DNA of 64,000 bases from Biomphalaria glabrata (lineage: Eukaryota; Mollusca; Gastropoda; Planorbidae). Positions 22,830-33,769 of this stretch are shown here, in pieces (the first letter of the stretch is position 1; every line of letters begins with the position of its first letter). Location of the stretch: the NCBI RefSeq assembly GCF_947242115.1, contig NC_074723.1, forward strand, positions 30,785,543 to 30,849,542, in the 5' to 3' direction. A model generated the notes under the pieces. The model worked only from the letters and a program-made list of their open reading frames with translations, did no database searches and was not told the origin of the DNA. The position numbers and the translations under genes were made by a program.

Positions 22830-22875
22830 TTTACTCTCACGTATCAAGACTTTGACATTCATCAAAATGTGAGTT

Positions 22876-23516
22876 TTACTTTCTTTCTCTCAGTTTCATC
22901 TCACTAAAGGTAACACTGTCAGATCCAGTTAGACCATACCAGTGTAATCCATTGCCTGCTGATTTACTTCCCCATTTCCCGTTAAGAGTGTTAGGACGAC
23001 AATCATTGTACCACCAAGCACCTGAATAGAGTTGTGCACAGTTTATACCTAACTTGTCGTTATCTCTATCAAAAGTACTAAAGTACATGTTTTTATGATC
23101 TAATAAGCCATCAGGTGCATTTCCTGAATATTTTCCAATCTGTAGTTGATATTTCTCAGTCTCACTCAATACTTTAAAGTTTTCGTACTGCGCAAAGTAT
23201 AACTTGTTGATATATTTTAAATCTATTCTTAAATCATATTGTCCAGTAGAAGTTAAATTAAAAATATTTTCATTTCCCAGATAAAATTCACCAATATTGT
23301 AATCTCCAAAGCCGTCACGATACTCCTTCCAGTCTCTATAGAAATCTACTTTCCCGTTGATTCTTCTCTGAAAGATGATCCATCCACCGCCGTCTGTCTT
23401 GGTGTCACACATGACCTTTAACCCGGAAGCTAAAGTCACAAAGACACGGGCTTTAGTACTGGTAACGCTACGACAAGATGTAGGTGGCACAAAGTTATAC
23501 AGAAGTAGTCTATTAA
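22876..23516 (-). CDS. FREP: FREP-1 exon 4: fibrinogen domain
   Basis: The acceptor TATTTTACAG opens the exon. The domain shows [36 protein letters not shown], the calcium-site-like FDRDND, then NCAQLYSGAWWYNDC and LNGKWG. Four cysteines (TSC, MCD, NCA, DCR) fit the two conserved disulfides. It ends FSEMKLRERK and a TAA stop. The length is usual for a FREP fibrinogen domain. Confidence 0.95.
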
Positions 23517-26500
23517 CTGTAAAATAATAAATAGAAAATGTAATTTATTTATTAATACATAAATAATAGTTTAAATAATAAAAACAAATAACGTTCTCTG
23601 AAATAAACGCATTAAAAATGTGTAGTTTCTTATATATGGGTATATTCATTAATCAATATTTTGTTTTTGTCATTCTCAACGATTAAGACAAAATTTGATC
23701 TTTAACCACACTGTGTAGGCCAGTGGTCTTCAACGGGGGCGATATCGCCCCCAAGGGGGCGTTTTCGAGATTTTGGGGGGCGCTACGAGCCAAAGGGGCG
23801 GTAGGGGGGCGCTGGGCACAATGGGGGGCGGTAAGGGGGCGCTGGGCATAAAGGGGTAAAGAAGAAACTAATGGTGCACTGAAACAAAACAAAATAAAAT
23901 CTTCAGCATTAAAGCTGGCAAACTACATGTAGACAAGTTCTAGTTAGCTGGCTTCTAATTGAAGAACAGAAACAACGTTAGAAATGGAGTTCGGGAATCC
24001 CATTTTCTAGTTTAAATGCTTACTCTGTTATTGTAACTGTGAAGTATAGTGTCCTTAGATCTTGCGCGCATTAACGTTTATGATTTAATAAACAAACTAG
24101 GTGATAAGCTATTTAGGTTATAGTTTATTTTATCTACATATGCTAATATATTGATATGTAAATATTAATTACTAATTTCCATTACAGCAAACATTTTTTA
24201 AAATGAAGTTTATAAGATCACTATTCATTTTAAATTAGGTCTAACTTATAATGCATACTAATTAGCGTTTCCTCTTTAAAAAACTGCTTGCATAACTAAT
24301 TTTAAAAATGAGATTTTTCGCTTTCAGAAAAAAAAAAGTATCCGTTGCATCAGAACTTTGAATGGTCTAAAATATTGTGATGTCGGATTTTCAATATCTT
24401 ATCTAGTTTACGAGATCTAAACGGGACGGACAGACGGACAGACATTTCGCACAAAACTAATAGCGTCTTTTCCCCTTTCGGGAGCCGCTAAAAAACGGCA
24501 AAACAGGATTTGTTTTAGTGGCCTCTTAGAAAAATGCATAGCTTTATTTTTTAAATCTTATGATATTGTTTGAAAATTGATTAATACTAATTAAAAAAAA
24601 CAACAACATATGTTACACAAAAGACTTTTTTCTGTTAGACATGGAATATTATTTCAAAATTGTCTAGTTATGTAGCTTATGACGACATGTAGGGAACCAT
24701 CAGTGGTTCTACAGTGGCTTCATAAGTAATGTAGAATAAAGAACAGATCTATCCACCATTCACCTTGTCAGTATTGATACACAGGCAACATCTAAATAAA
24801 AATTTCATTTCTATTCGAACCTAATTATAAAATTGTAAATAAAATACAAAAATAAAATACAAATTGATTTTGTAGTGAATTCAACAATAATAATGTTTAT
24901 ATTAAAAATAAAAATAAATTTACAATTAAACCTGAAACCACTGGGCCCTAATATTCCAAAATTCTTAGGATTTGAAAGAAATTCATGACAATCGTATTAA
25001 TTTTTGTGTGTAGTCACTGCAAATTATTTCACATAATTTTTGTATAATGATAATATTTCCAATGCCTTCGATTCCGAAGATTGCGGCTGAGTGCAGTGTT
25101 TCACATAACTACGCAAACCCAGTTGCAACCTGCATATTTTCCCGAATTTTATGCAGACATAGCCGTTGTCTGCTGGCGATCTATTTAAGTTTTCTTTCCG
25201 TATTTAGCGCCTGTCTTGAATAATGGCTTTTCTTTGAGTCTCAAATGTTTGGCCCGCAGCTTTTATGAGAGCTCTCCAATTGTCTCTCTCAGAGGCCAGT
25301 TGCTGCCAGTGAATGCTGCCAGTTACTTTCCTCTAAGCCAGTGAGGGCATCTTTATAGCGCTTACGGGGGGAGGGGAAGGGCACCTCTGCAACTTCGTCC
25401 TACTCTAAGCTCGCCAAAGAAGATCGCCTTTGGCATGCGGTCGTCTCCCATGCGGGATAAGTGTTATTGACAGCATAAAAATTAAGAAATAAATGACCTT
25501 TTGTTCAAATTTGCCTTCTCACGCTTGTTTATAAGTGTTTTTCTTACAGGGGGGCGCTGGCGGATTTTTTAAAACAAAAAATTCGAAAAGGGGGCGGTAA
25601 GCCAAAAAAGGTTGAAGACCACTGGTGTAGACCAATGATGCCCAACCTATGGATTTGATACTTAATTAACAGGTTATTTGATAATTATAATTAATTTTTT
25701 TACGAGTCAGACAAAACCTTTATTTCTCTGCTTAAATGTGAGTAACACCGGCTCATTTTGTGATCTCTTTTTGATAAATATTTAATATTAATAATAATTT
25801 AATAATAATTTTATTTATAAAGCGCTGTTAACAAACAAAATGTAGTCTCAAGGCGCTGTAATAACATTACAAACACAGACACGACAGCTAAAATGACAGT
25901 TAATCTAAAAAAGGTTTAAACAGATAGGTCTTAATGTTCTTCTTAAAAGTGACGTAGCATGTTGTCTGTCTGAGATCAATAGGGATTGAGTTCCAAACCT
26001 TTGGTCCGTGAACTGAAAAAGCCCGCAGCTTTTGAGGGAGAAACGTGGCAATGCTAAAACCGTTGAGTCCATTGAGCGCAGGGCTCTATGGGAGACATAT
26101 GGAGTAATCAGTTCGCTAAGGTACAAGGGCATGTCATTGTTATATATACACTAATGATAAAAGAAATGTACATTGCTATTAGGAAATCTTTAAGAAAAAT
26201 TTGGAATACACAATTAATACAGTAAATATGGAAACTTTACATAACAAAAGTTAAAGTAAAAGTTTCGATTTGCAACATTTTGGCGACAACGTATTGGTGA
26301 CGCCGTTGATGCCATGTAGGCGTTTTGTCGCCATGAGTTTTTTCATGTCGTTGTTTTAGAAAACACTCAAAATTTGTTTAATATTTGAAAAATTAAAACT
26401 AAAAACATGAAAATGTATGAAGAACGACTAAAATAGTTTTCCCTTTGTTAACAAAATGAACAAATAAATATTAAATGACTATTATTAACTATACTAGGTG

Positions 26501-28148
26501 AGATTAGGCTGTTGCTTTCCAACACGCCATACATTTCAGGTGAAATTATCATTTTCAGTTACAGAAAAATATTACTCTCACCTATACTTCACGTGGCCTA
26601 AACATTACATTGTCAAAAAAAAAAAAGTTGTCAGATTGCAACAAAAAAATTAAATTTGGCGTTTAAAGAAAAACAAGAAATTTGATTTCATGAAGATATT
26701 ACAAAAATAGACATAAAAAGATGCAAACAAAATTATCTTAAGTTATGTTTAAAATAATTTTTAACTAACAAATTGTAAGCTTAAGGCTTTGTTACTGCAC
26801 AACAATTTTGAACTTTTTTATTCCATTGTTAATAAAATTGATGAATAAAACGTAACTAACAATTGTACATTTTACATGTTTTGCTTATGAGAAACCTGTG
26901 TATTTATGTTTCTTGTATATTGTATATGCTATCGTATTTTGTTTAATCTAATAAAGTACTTTTTTGTTTGTAATGCGCAGTTTTAAAACAATTTTTTTAA
27001 CGGAGAATAAAGATTATTATTGTTATTATAATTATACATAAGATCACGATTTTTTTACAAAGAGACAGAGAGAGAGAAACAGAGACAGAGAGAGAGAGAC
27101 AGAGACAGAGACAGATAGACAGAGAGGGGGGGGGAATAGTGTTAGGCGTTACCGCGCTGTTTCTATTGTAGAATATTGTTTATTTAAAGAATAAAAACTT
27201 TACCTTCATGAATCTGGATTTCTACTTCTTTTAATGCTGCTGAGAAATTAGCTACCGTCATGGTCAGATTCTCTTGGAAGATAGTCATGTTGTGTTTATT
27301 TATATCAATATTTTCACGAATGCTTTCACTATTTTGGTGTTTAGCGTCCAAATCTTCTTTAATGCTCATAATATCTTGTTTTGTATTATTCATGTCCTCT
27401 TTAAGACTGATAATATCTTGTTGCTTAGCATCCAAATCTTTATTATTGTTTTTAACATATTGTTTTGTAGTATTCATATCCTCTTTAAGACTGATAATAT
27501 CTTGTTGCTTAGTATCCAAATCTTCTTTAATTGTCTTTAGTTTGCGTTGATTCTCTCGTACACTTTCTTTGTCTACTTCAGCCTGTCTTTGTACTTTCTG
27601 TATTACTTTCACCAAATCATCAAGTGTTGGACTTTGTACTGTAATTGTTAACATTTCATTCATCTTATCAAATCTTCCATCTGAATGACTGACATGAGTT
27701 TCACAAAAATAGTTTCCAGATTCTGAATGTTTCAAATAGTGCCATGTGACTTGAAGATAGGAATCTTTTGATTCGTTGTCAAAGATTTCACCTTCAACAT
27801 TTTTTAAATTATCTCCTTGAATGGTTGTAACAACGGGTTGATGTTTATTTATATATGCAATGACACCATTAGTCTCTGTAAAAAATGTAAATACTTTTAA
27901 GTAAATATCATTAAAGCAAATGACAAATAGAGTCTACTGAGGAATTCACTTTTTATATTGACGAATATGTGTCTATACTTAAATTCAATATGACAATATA
28001 TTGCTATAGGCCTATCATTGTATTGGTCTCCTGCGGGCCGTTTTAATTTTTGATACTCGTGTCACATGACCGAAAAGATAAAAAAAAAAATGAAATTGAT
28101 ATGAAACAAATTTATTACAAATCAGTGGCTCTAATACTTACATAATTA

Positions 28149-28226
<78 letters not shown>

Positions 28227-28251
28227 TTATCTATCTTTCTTTCTATCTATC

Positions 28252-28317
<66 letters not shown>

Positions 28318-31300
28318 TTATCTATCTATTTATCTATCTATCTATTTATCTATCTATCTTTCTATCTATCTATCTATTTATCTATTTATCTATTTATCTA
28401 TTTATCTATTTATCTATTTATCTATTTATCTATTTATCTATCTATCTATCTGTCTATCTGTCTGTATGTTTTGATCCATCTATAATTTTAAATACATATA
28501 AATTCATAGTTTTATGAACTTTCTAGTTCTTTTTCAAACTGTCAGGTAGGGTTGAGACTTTGTCACTAGGAACTCTAGGCCAGCAAAAGTGAACAAGAGC
28601 TCGCCCTCAACGGCCTGAATGAAAACAGTGTACACTGTTCTGTCTGGCGGGGGAGGGGGGGTTAGACTCGCGGCTAGAGGCTGAGTACACCGGGACCCAA
28701 TCATTTTACTTTTCTATAACAGGCTAACCGTGCAGCACACGGCTTTTATGTAACAGGAAAACGCCTGGATTGTGACAAGGTTGTGGGAGTTTTTTTACAA
28801 CTCCGTACAGTGCAATGAGGATGCTCTCACACCCCCTTAGGCACCCCCACCGGAATCTTGTTTTGTTACCCTTTAGCCTAGTCATTAATTCGTACGATCT
28901 TTTCCACCCGGGAGCAACTATGCGGCAGGGTAGCACCCCCAAGACTATCAGGTTAAAAAATATTGCTGGTACACAATTTTTAAACTTTATGATTAGTAAG
29001 ACATAAATATTAGCCTAGTGAATTTAAAATTGTGAAACTACCATGAAGTATAAACAGAGATTGAATAGTAGAAGTTTCCTTATGACCTTGGCTTAAAGTC
29101 TGTAGAAGAATAAAAATCATTTAAAAATGGGATTTAGTTTTTCAATACTCAATGGAAACAAATATGTACTTTACACAAAAATGTCGACGAAAAATAGACA
29201 AAATATCAACTTAGCTTTTGAAACAATAATTGTTTGCTGTGAATAAACACTTTTACATATTGAATATTGTTTATTTTTACATATCATATTATATTGTTAA
29301 GTTGCTAATTTTTCTCTATATCTTAAAAAATGATTGAAAAAATGTTAAGAAAATAAAAAAAAACATGACAAAGACATTGCTTCAAAGGTACATGTAAACA
29401 CTTGACCCTGGGTAGCGATGCTAGGTCAGATATGACCACTTACTTATACATTATTAAATAAGTTTTACTTTTATTTCATAAAAAATAGAAACAACAAAAA
29501 ACTAACCAAAAAATAATATACACTTTGGATTTTATATCTGTGTTTTGAAATGACAATGGGCTAAAAATATATTGTACTTAACATGCCAGGAGGCTGATTT
29601 CAATCAATGATTTTCATATTTTACAAATGGTTTAACTTGCTTATTATACAAACAAGATAGAAAAAAAAGTTATTGAACAATTACCTTATATGAACACTTT
29701 AATGTCAAAGGCTCAATTAGTTCTTGAATAATGTCAGAACTTCCGTAAAATTGAAATCTTGATTCTGGAAATAATGTAAGAATTTAAACCTCAATTTCTA
29801 ATATTCATATAGTATTTCTTTGTCGCTTACTGAAAATAAAACGTTAAAACTAACATATTAAACCATAAACCTTCGGAGACTCGTGGTGAATACACTTAGC
29901 CCTCGGTGAATTTAATTGAGAGTCAAATCTAAGGATTGCATTGTATGGTACTTTTTATATTAAATTACAGTGGGCCATACTAGAATATACCTTTTTTCTT
30001 TTGAAATTAAGTAGCTTTATTTGATCTTGCAGTCTGTAGGTCAACTGATGTAAATATCATCTGCTTTTTTTGCCCGAAGTATAACTTAAATAAAATGTTT
30101 CTATCAAAATGATTTAAGACAGCGGTTCTCAACCTTTTGTTCTCGGCGACCCCTTTTTACAATCTTCCAGTCTGCCGCGACCCCCCCCCCCCTTCCCCGC
30201 ATACACACAAAGCAATAGAAGAGTAGACGCTATAGCTTTTCACTACCATGCATAAAAAAACAACATTTAGCTGCTACACATAATAAAGATTCGTAAACCA
30301 TGAAATCTATGAATAAAAGATAATTAAAAACTATGCACAAGTTGATCAAATAATTAAATTTTAATAAAACTTTAGATGAATTTGAATCAATAACCAATAT
30401 ATATCGTTTTATATTTTTGGCGTCGCACTGTGAAAAGTGGCGCACATAAGTTGATCAAATAATTAAGCTTAATGAAACTTTAAATGAATTTGAATCACTT
30501 GCCAACACATGTAGTTTTATATAGGAATAGAAAACAACGCTGGCAGAAGAAAAACGCTTTAGATAAAAAAAAAGGGCAATGACACTAGCTCCAGCTGGAA
30601 TAAACTGCACTGTGTTCACCTTCAGTGAAGTCCATTAGGGCGTCGGCGCCATATGCGCCATTATCCCCTTGGTGGTTAGAAAGGCTTTTATCCAATTACC
30701 AGGCCTGGACATGGGGCTCTTCACCCCTGTCCTGTCTGAGGGCTTCCAGCGGTAGACGGTCATATCGGTTGATTAGTCCAGACCGGGCCGTGCCGTGTAC
30801 ACAGCGCTCCGTCCCCGTTCCTGAGCCCCACTCGCTATAAGTGGCCGAGAACAGAGCTAACTGCGGGGAGCTTGTCTCATATTCCTATACTGCAAACCGC
30901 CATTATTCGGCGCCTTCGACATAAACGGAGGCCACGCACTATTCCGCGCAAGGACCGCCACTCCAGCTAACGGGATACTGATGACGGCCCCCATGTGGAA
31001 CGGCGTGGCGGACTTTTTGAACTGGTGTGCGGGCTACTTGTTCCATCCTTACCCCGAGTAAGATAAAAAAAAAAAAAGGTCACCCAGGGGGACCCGCAAG
31101 GACCTGATTCGCTACTCGTACTTAGACTATCTAGGTCCACCCCTAGACGTTTCCAACAGAGGGCCACGCTGAGGCAACGGGTAGCTGGAGTTCCTCCGGC
31201 CAAGTTTGAAACAGAACACTCCAGGCGCACATGAGTCTCACCAGCCACTTAGGGAGGCACAAAATCCCAATGCAAAGCACTGAGCCCCTTGGATGACAAA

Positions 31301-33464
31301 AGTGGTCATCATCAAACCACGATGGACGAACTATAAAAAAAACAAACTTACTTTGATTGACCTCAGAGGGCTCATGTTTCTTTAAAGAACATTGAAAGCT
31401 CTCATTTTTCTTATAACGACGTATCTCTTCAATTAAAGCGGTCGAGTTATTCTCATATTCTACTGCCATCTTATCAAACAAAGAAATATTCGTCCCATCT
31501 GCATTGTCTCCAGTGACATTACATCTATATACTAATGCATCAAACTGAGTTGGATTTTGTAGAATTAAAGTTATATATAGGTTTCCAAAACTGATTTGTG
31601 AAAATTTTAATTGATGAAGTTTTTTGAGATTAAGTGTCGAAGAGTTTAATGTAAATAGATCTTCAAATTCTCTGATAGTTTCATTATAACGAGAAAGAGT
31701 TAGAGATTTGATAACTTTAATATGTTGAACTTTGTTGTTGGTTATAGAACAGTTGATCACAAGTTGTGGTGTTATTTCTGGTGAAATAACGCTTGGTTGG
31801 ACATCAATGACAAGTTCTGAAAAAAAAGTACAATTGTATTTCTGAAATATAACATTTTCTAAATAAGTGTAGTTTAAATTACCAAAGTGAAAAAAATATA
31901 ACTAAATATTAAATAGTTTGATAAGTTTTTCTATTACAAAGTAAATCCTCTTTAAATTAGAACAGCGGTTCTTAACCTTTTAAGATCGGCGACCCCTTTT
32001 TACAATTCCCTCTCTGTCGCGACCCCTCCCCCCCCCCACACACACACATACAGCAATAGAAGAGTAGACAATAGCGATCCATATTTTTGATGGTCTTAGG
32101 AGACCCCTGGAAAATCCTCCATCGACCCCCAAGTGGGTCGAGACCCTACGTGCGGTAAACTTTATAGAATTAAGTCAAGGAATTTAAAAAAAAAAAAAAA
32201 ACATAATTGTAGTAGACTTTTCTAATCTCCTTGGTTAATAACTACATAATAAAGAAAGAGAATATGATTTCTCTTTGATTTTTTTGATAGACTACATCTT
32301 TACGCCACTTCACTTATGTAGGATTCAGGATATCAATAGAATGAACAACAATGGCTGTTAACATCGAAAAAGGTTCACATCTAACCATTAACAATATAAC
32401 AAAGAGAACGTGAAGTCAGATTGCTTTAGTATTCTACGACGTCATAATATTAATAATAATAATATTTATTGTCTTGATCTGCTTTTATTGATAAAAAAAA
32501 AACGAAAAAAAAACCGCTATCATTATTGACATTGCCGTACCACTGAATTATAACATAAACAAAAATTGAAATGGAAAAACTAAGAAAATATGGAAGTCAT
32601 CGGACGTAATCAAAATAGTTATATCAGAAAATTCTCTTTTCAGACCTTACGATCTATAGGGCAGATGATGTGATGTTTTCTATGGCCCACGGTTTTTATG
32701 AGGGTGTCATGTGGCCAGCACAAAGACCAATCGCATTTTTCTAACTAATGTCAGGTACCGATTAGAGCTAGGTGGACATAGAGGCGCCCAAGCTCCCGGA
32801 AATAAAAAAAAAACATAAGTAATAATAATATTGGTGAATTTAGTTACAGTCACGTGTTTTAGTTCTATGCTTTTATAAAACTGCATTTTTTCAGCCTAGG
32901 TGTCACCTTTTAATAGGGGATGGGTCATTCGGTGCGGCCTTTACCCATCGCACCCTCGATACTGACTCCGCTGCTAGAGTATAATGGAAGATGTTTGTGA
33001 CGATCCGTCCGCTATGTAGAAACAATTGACCTCATTAAATTACACACATATGTTTGTTTGTTTGTTTGTTTTTGGTCATATTAATCGCCACGAAAAAGTG
33101 TGTATCCAGACTTATTTCTCATCACTCCGCCATGTCACTTTGACTTTCGTAAGTCAAACCACATTTGCCATTCATCAGTTTAACCCATCTGGCCTATGAC
33201 TCTTTTTGTTCTATTCAAGTCTGTCAATCTTGATACTTTCACATAATTAAGCCAGTTACCCATTAGAGTTGTGTGGCATCTTAGAAAAAAGAAACTCAAA
33301 ATTACAAATTTTACCGTTATTTAAACCTAATCCCCCTTGGTTTTAACTCCAAGTCTCTAAGCCACCACGACCCTTACACACACACACACACACAAAATGA
33401 ACTGACCTGAAGATGACATGAAAATTAGGGACACCCAAAGTGCCAGTCGTAGAAAGAAGGCCAT
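22876..33464 (-). CDS. FREP: FREP-1: complete fibrinogen-related protein gene, four exons
   Basis: Secreted lectin-like recognition protein of snail plasma or haemocytes. FREPs bind pathogen surfaces (known for trematode and microbial ligands in Biomphalaria) through Ig-like and fibrinogen domains. Exons on the minus strand: 33407-33464, 31352-31816, 27204-27875 and 22876-23516. Lengths 58+465+672+641 give 611 codons plus stop, all introns phase 1 with GT-AG. Order: signal peptide (residues 1-19), IgSF1 (20 to about 130), connecting region, second Ig-like domain (Cys near the end of exon 2 and YFC in exon 3), coiled-coil ICR (about 245-395), fibrinogen domain (about 430-611). A TATA box is 37 nt before the ATG and AATAAA follows the stop. 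The two-IgSF architecture is FREP3-like, but no specific orthologue is claimed. No lesion is seen. Introns carry hAT, SINE and other insertions. Confidence 0.93.
23721..25624. mobile_element. hAT-like element (CAGTGGTCTTCAAC family), 1,904 bp
   Basis: Inverted ends CAGTGGTCTTCAAC and its complement are flanked by 8-bp near-duplications GTGTAGGC and GTGTAGAC. The ends carry GC-rich subterminal repeats (GGGGGCG, GGGGGGCGCTGGGCA). A second copy in opposite orientation is at 33770-34788. Inside, near 25200-25490 on the minus strand, lies a LINE 3' ORF piece. No transposase is recognisable. Confidence 0.85.
25200..25490 (-). pseudogene. LINE ORF2 C-terminal fragment carried within the hAT-like element
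   Basis: The minus strand encodes IRMGDDRMPKAIFFGELRVG, then RYKDAL, NWQHSLAATG and later ERQLESSH, with frame breaks. This is the pattern of a LINE tail (HVxRMGDxRMPKxVLFGELxxG...RYKDxLK). A related piece (RMGDDYMLKEILFDELRGG) lies in the sister element near 33940-34040, so the fragment travelled with the hAT-like family. Confidence 0.65.
25780..26155 (+). repeat. Dispersed repeat D, copy 1
   Basis: It starts after an (AAT)n-rich run with TTTATTTATAAAGCGCTGTT, then AACAAACAAAATGTAG and GGTCTTAATGTTCTTCTTAA. Copies are at 52705-52900 (5' part) and 57500-58190 (longest). Family unidentified. Confidence 0.8.
26160..27050. other. AT-rich intronic DNA
   Basis: No exon, RNA gene or recognisable transposon is visible. 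Confidence 0.4.
27058..27132 (+). repeat. AGAGAC microsatellite
   Basis: Imperfect GAGACAGA/GAGAGA units end in a G run, about 70 bp before the FREP-1 exon 3 donor. Confidence 0.85.
27204..27875 (-). CDS. FREP: FREP-1 exon 3: IgSF2 second half and coiled-coil ICR
   Basis: The acceptor TTTTTTACAG precedes ETNGVIAYINKHQPVVTT. The Ig part ends in SESGNYFCETHVSH, and the MLTITVQSPTLDDLVKVIQK linker follows. The ICR is a coiled coil with a clear 28-residue super-repeat (two 14-residue units): DLDTKQQDIISLKEDMN, DLDAKQQDIISLKEDMN and DLDAKHQNSESIRENID. The donor GAAG|GTAAAG is in phase 1. Confidence 0.93.
28025..28110. repeat. hAT-type remnant (GCGGGCC end)
   Basis: CTGCGGGCCGTTTTAATTTT, then ACTCGTGTCACATGACCGAAAA, matches 20220-20310. 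Confidence 0.5.
28146..28472 (+). repeat. CTAT tetranucleotide microsatellite
   Basis: More than 300 bp of CTAT/ATCT units, with TTAT variants increasing to the right (phase-regular TTTATCTA) and TGTC variants at the end. Confidence 0.97.
28741..28955 (+). repeat. Dispersed GC-richer repeat, copy 2
   Basis: Match to 2608-2835 in the same orientation. Confidence 0.7.
30005..30100 (-). mobile_element. SINE-B fragment
   Basis: GATCTTGCAGTCTGTAGG and TGATGTAAATATCATCTG correspond to the tail end of the SINE-B consensus seen at 51642-51916. Confidence 0.5.
30120..30585. mobile_element. Charlie-like hAT terminus with an internal duplication
   Basis: CAGCGGTTCTCAACCTTTTG with a following GCGACCCC is the classic start of Charlie-type hAT elements. 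Two copies of about 65 bp (AGTTGATCAAATAATTAA ... GAATTTGAATCA) are about 105 bp apart at 30340 and 30450. The right terminus is not recognisable. Confidence 0.55.
30605..31325. repeat. Unclassified GC-rich block
   Basis: About 720 bp of clearly higher GC than its surroundings, with no intact frame. It ends about 27 bp from the FREP-1 exon 2 donor, with an imperfect inverted repeat GTGGTCATCATCAAACCAC near 31300. It is probably an inserted repetitive element, but no family-specific feature is visible. Confidence 0.45.
31352..31816 (-). CDS. FREP: FREP-1 exon 2: IgSF1 and connecting region
   Basis: After TTTTTTTTCAG the exon encodes ELVIDVQPSVISPEITPQ, Ig cysteine INC, SLTLSRYNET, the FGNLYITL strand and YRCNVTGDN. 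The connecting region EEIRRYKKNESFQCSLKK contains a further Cys that I infer to be the first Ig cysteine of IgSF2. Several NxS/T sites are present (NCS, NET, NSS, NVT, NIS, NNS, NES). The donor CAAA|GTAAGT is in phase 1. Confidence 0.93.
31963..32160. mobile_element. Charlie-like hAT fragment
   Basis: It starts CAGCGGTTCTTAACCTTTTA with GGCGACCCC and includes CCCCCAAGTGGGTCGAGACCC near the far end. The terminal bases of the right side are degenerate. Confidence 0.55.
32637..32800 (-). mobile_element. SINE-B fragment
   Basis: TTTTCAGACCTTACGATCTA, GGGCAGATGATGTGATG, GTGTCATGTGGCCAGCACAA and GAGGCGCCCAAGC match the SINE-B body; the tRNA head is lost. Confidence 0.75.
33407..33464 (-). CDS. FREP: FREP-1 exon 1: signal peptide
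   Basis: ATG in good context (ACCACAATGG) opens MAFFLRLALWVSLIFMSSS, a textbook signal peptide, then a TCAG|GTCAGT donor in phase 1. The exon is 58 nt, exactly as in FREP-4. The start is chosen because it lies 37 nt behind a TATA box and no other ATG occurs in between. Confidence 0.93.
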
Positions 33465-33500
33465 TGTGGTACTAGTGACAAACAAGGGAGAGAATACTGG

Positions 33501-33710
33501 TTTATATAGTTCAAAGACAAGTGATAAGCTCATGTCTTAGTCTGCAAGAAACTTTCTTATTAGTTCAAAATACAACAACATCTCTTAAGTCAACATAACG
33601 TCCTGGTATCTAATAGGACAAGCGTGACCAGAGAGACATCCTTGACCAGTATGACTTGAACAATTATCAAGAAATGTAATAGTCTGTAACGTAATGAGTT
33701 GAGATAATGA
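33501..33710 (-). promoter_or_regulatory. FREP-1 proximal promoter
   Basis: The TATA box TATATAAA (33501-33508) lies 37 nt before the ATG, predicting a leader of only about 10 nt. An upstream block at about 33661-33708 is nearly identical to 43104-43152 upstream of FREP-4 and contains CATTACGTTACAGAC. A hAT-like element begins at 33770, just beyond the conserved region. Confidence 0.7.
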
Positions 33711-33769
33711 GAGAAAGAGTGAGACAAAACAAAGATTGACGCGGCCGTAAACACTGACACGTTACAGTC

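Larger units (their letters stand above)
23517..27203. other. FREP-1 intron 3
   Basis: It contains a hAT-like element (23721-25624), dispersed repeat D (25780-26155) and a CAGA-rich microsatellite near the donor. The remaining parts show no exon. Confidence 0.7.
27876..31351. other. FREP-1 intron 2
   Basis: It holds a hAT-type remnant, a long CTAT microsatellite, the GC-richer dispersed repeat copy 2, a Charlie-like terminus and an unclassified GC-rich repeat. The 28960-30000 part is AT-rich with nothing recognised. Confidence 0.6.
31817..33406. other. FREP-1 intron 1
   Basis: It carries a second Charlie-like terminus (31963 onward), a SINE-B fragment (32637-32800) and short microsatellites. 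No extra exon is seen. Confidence 0.6.
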
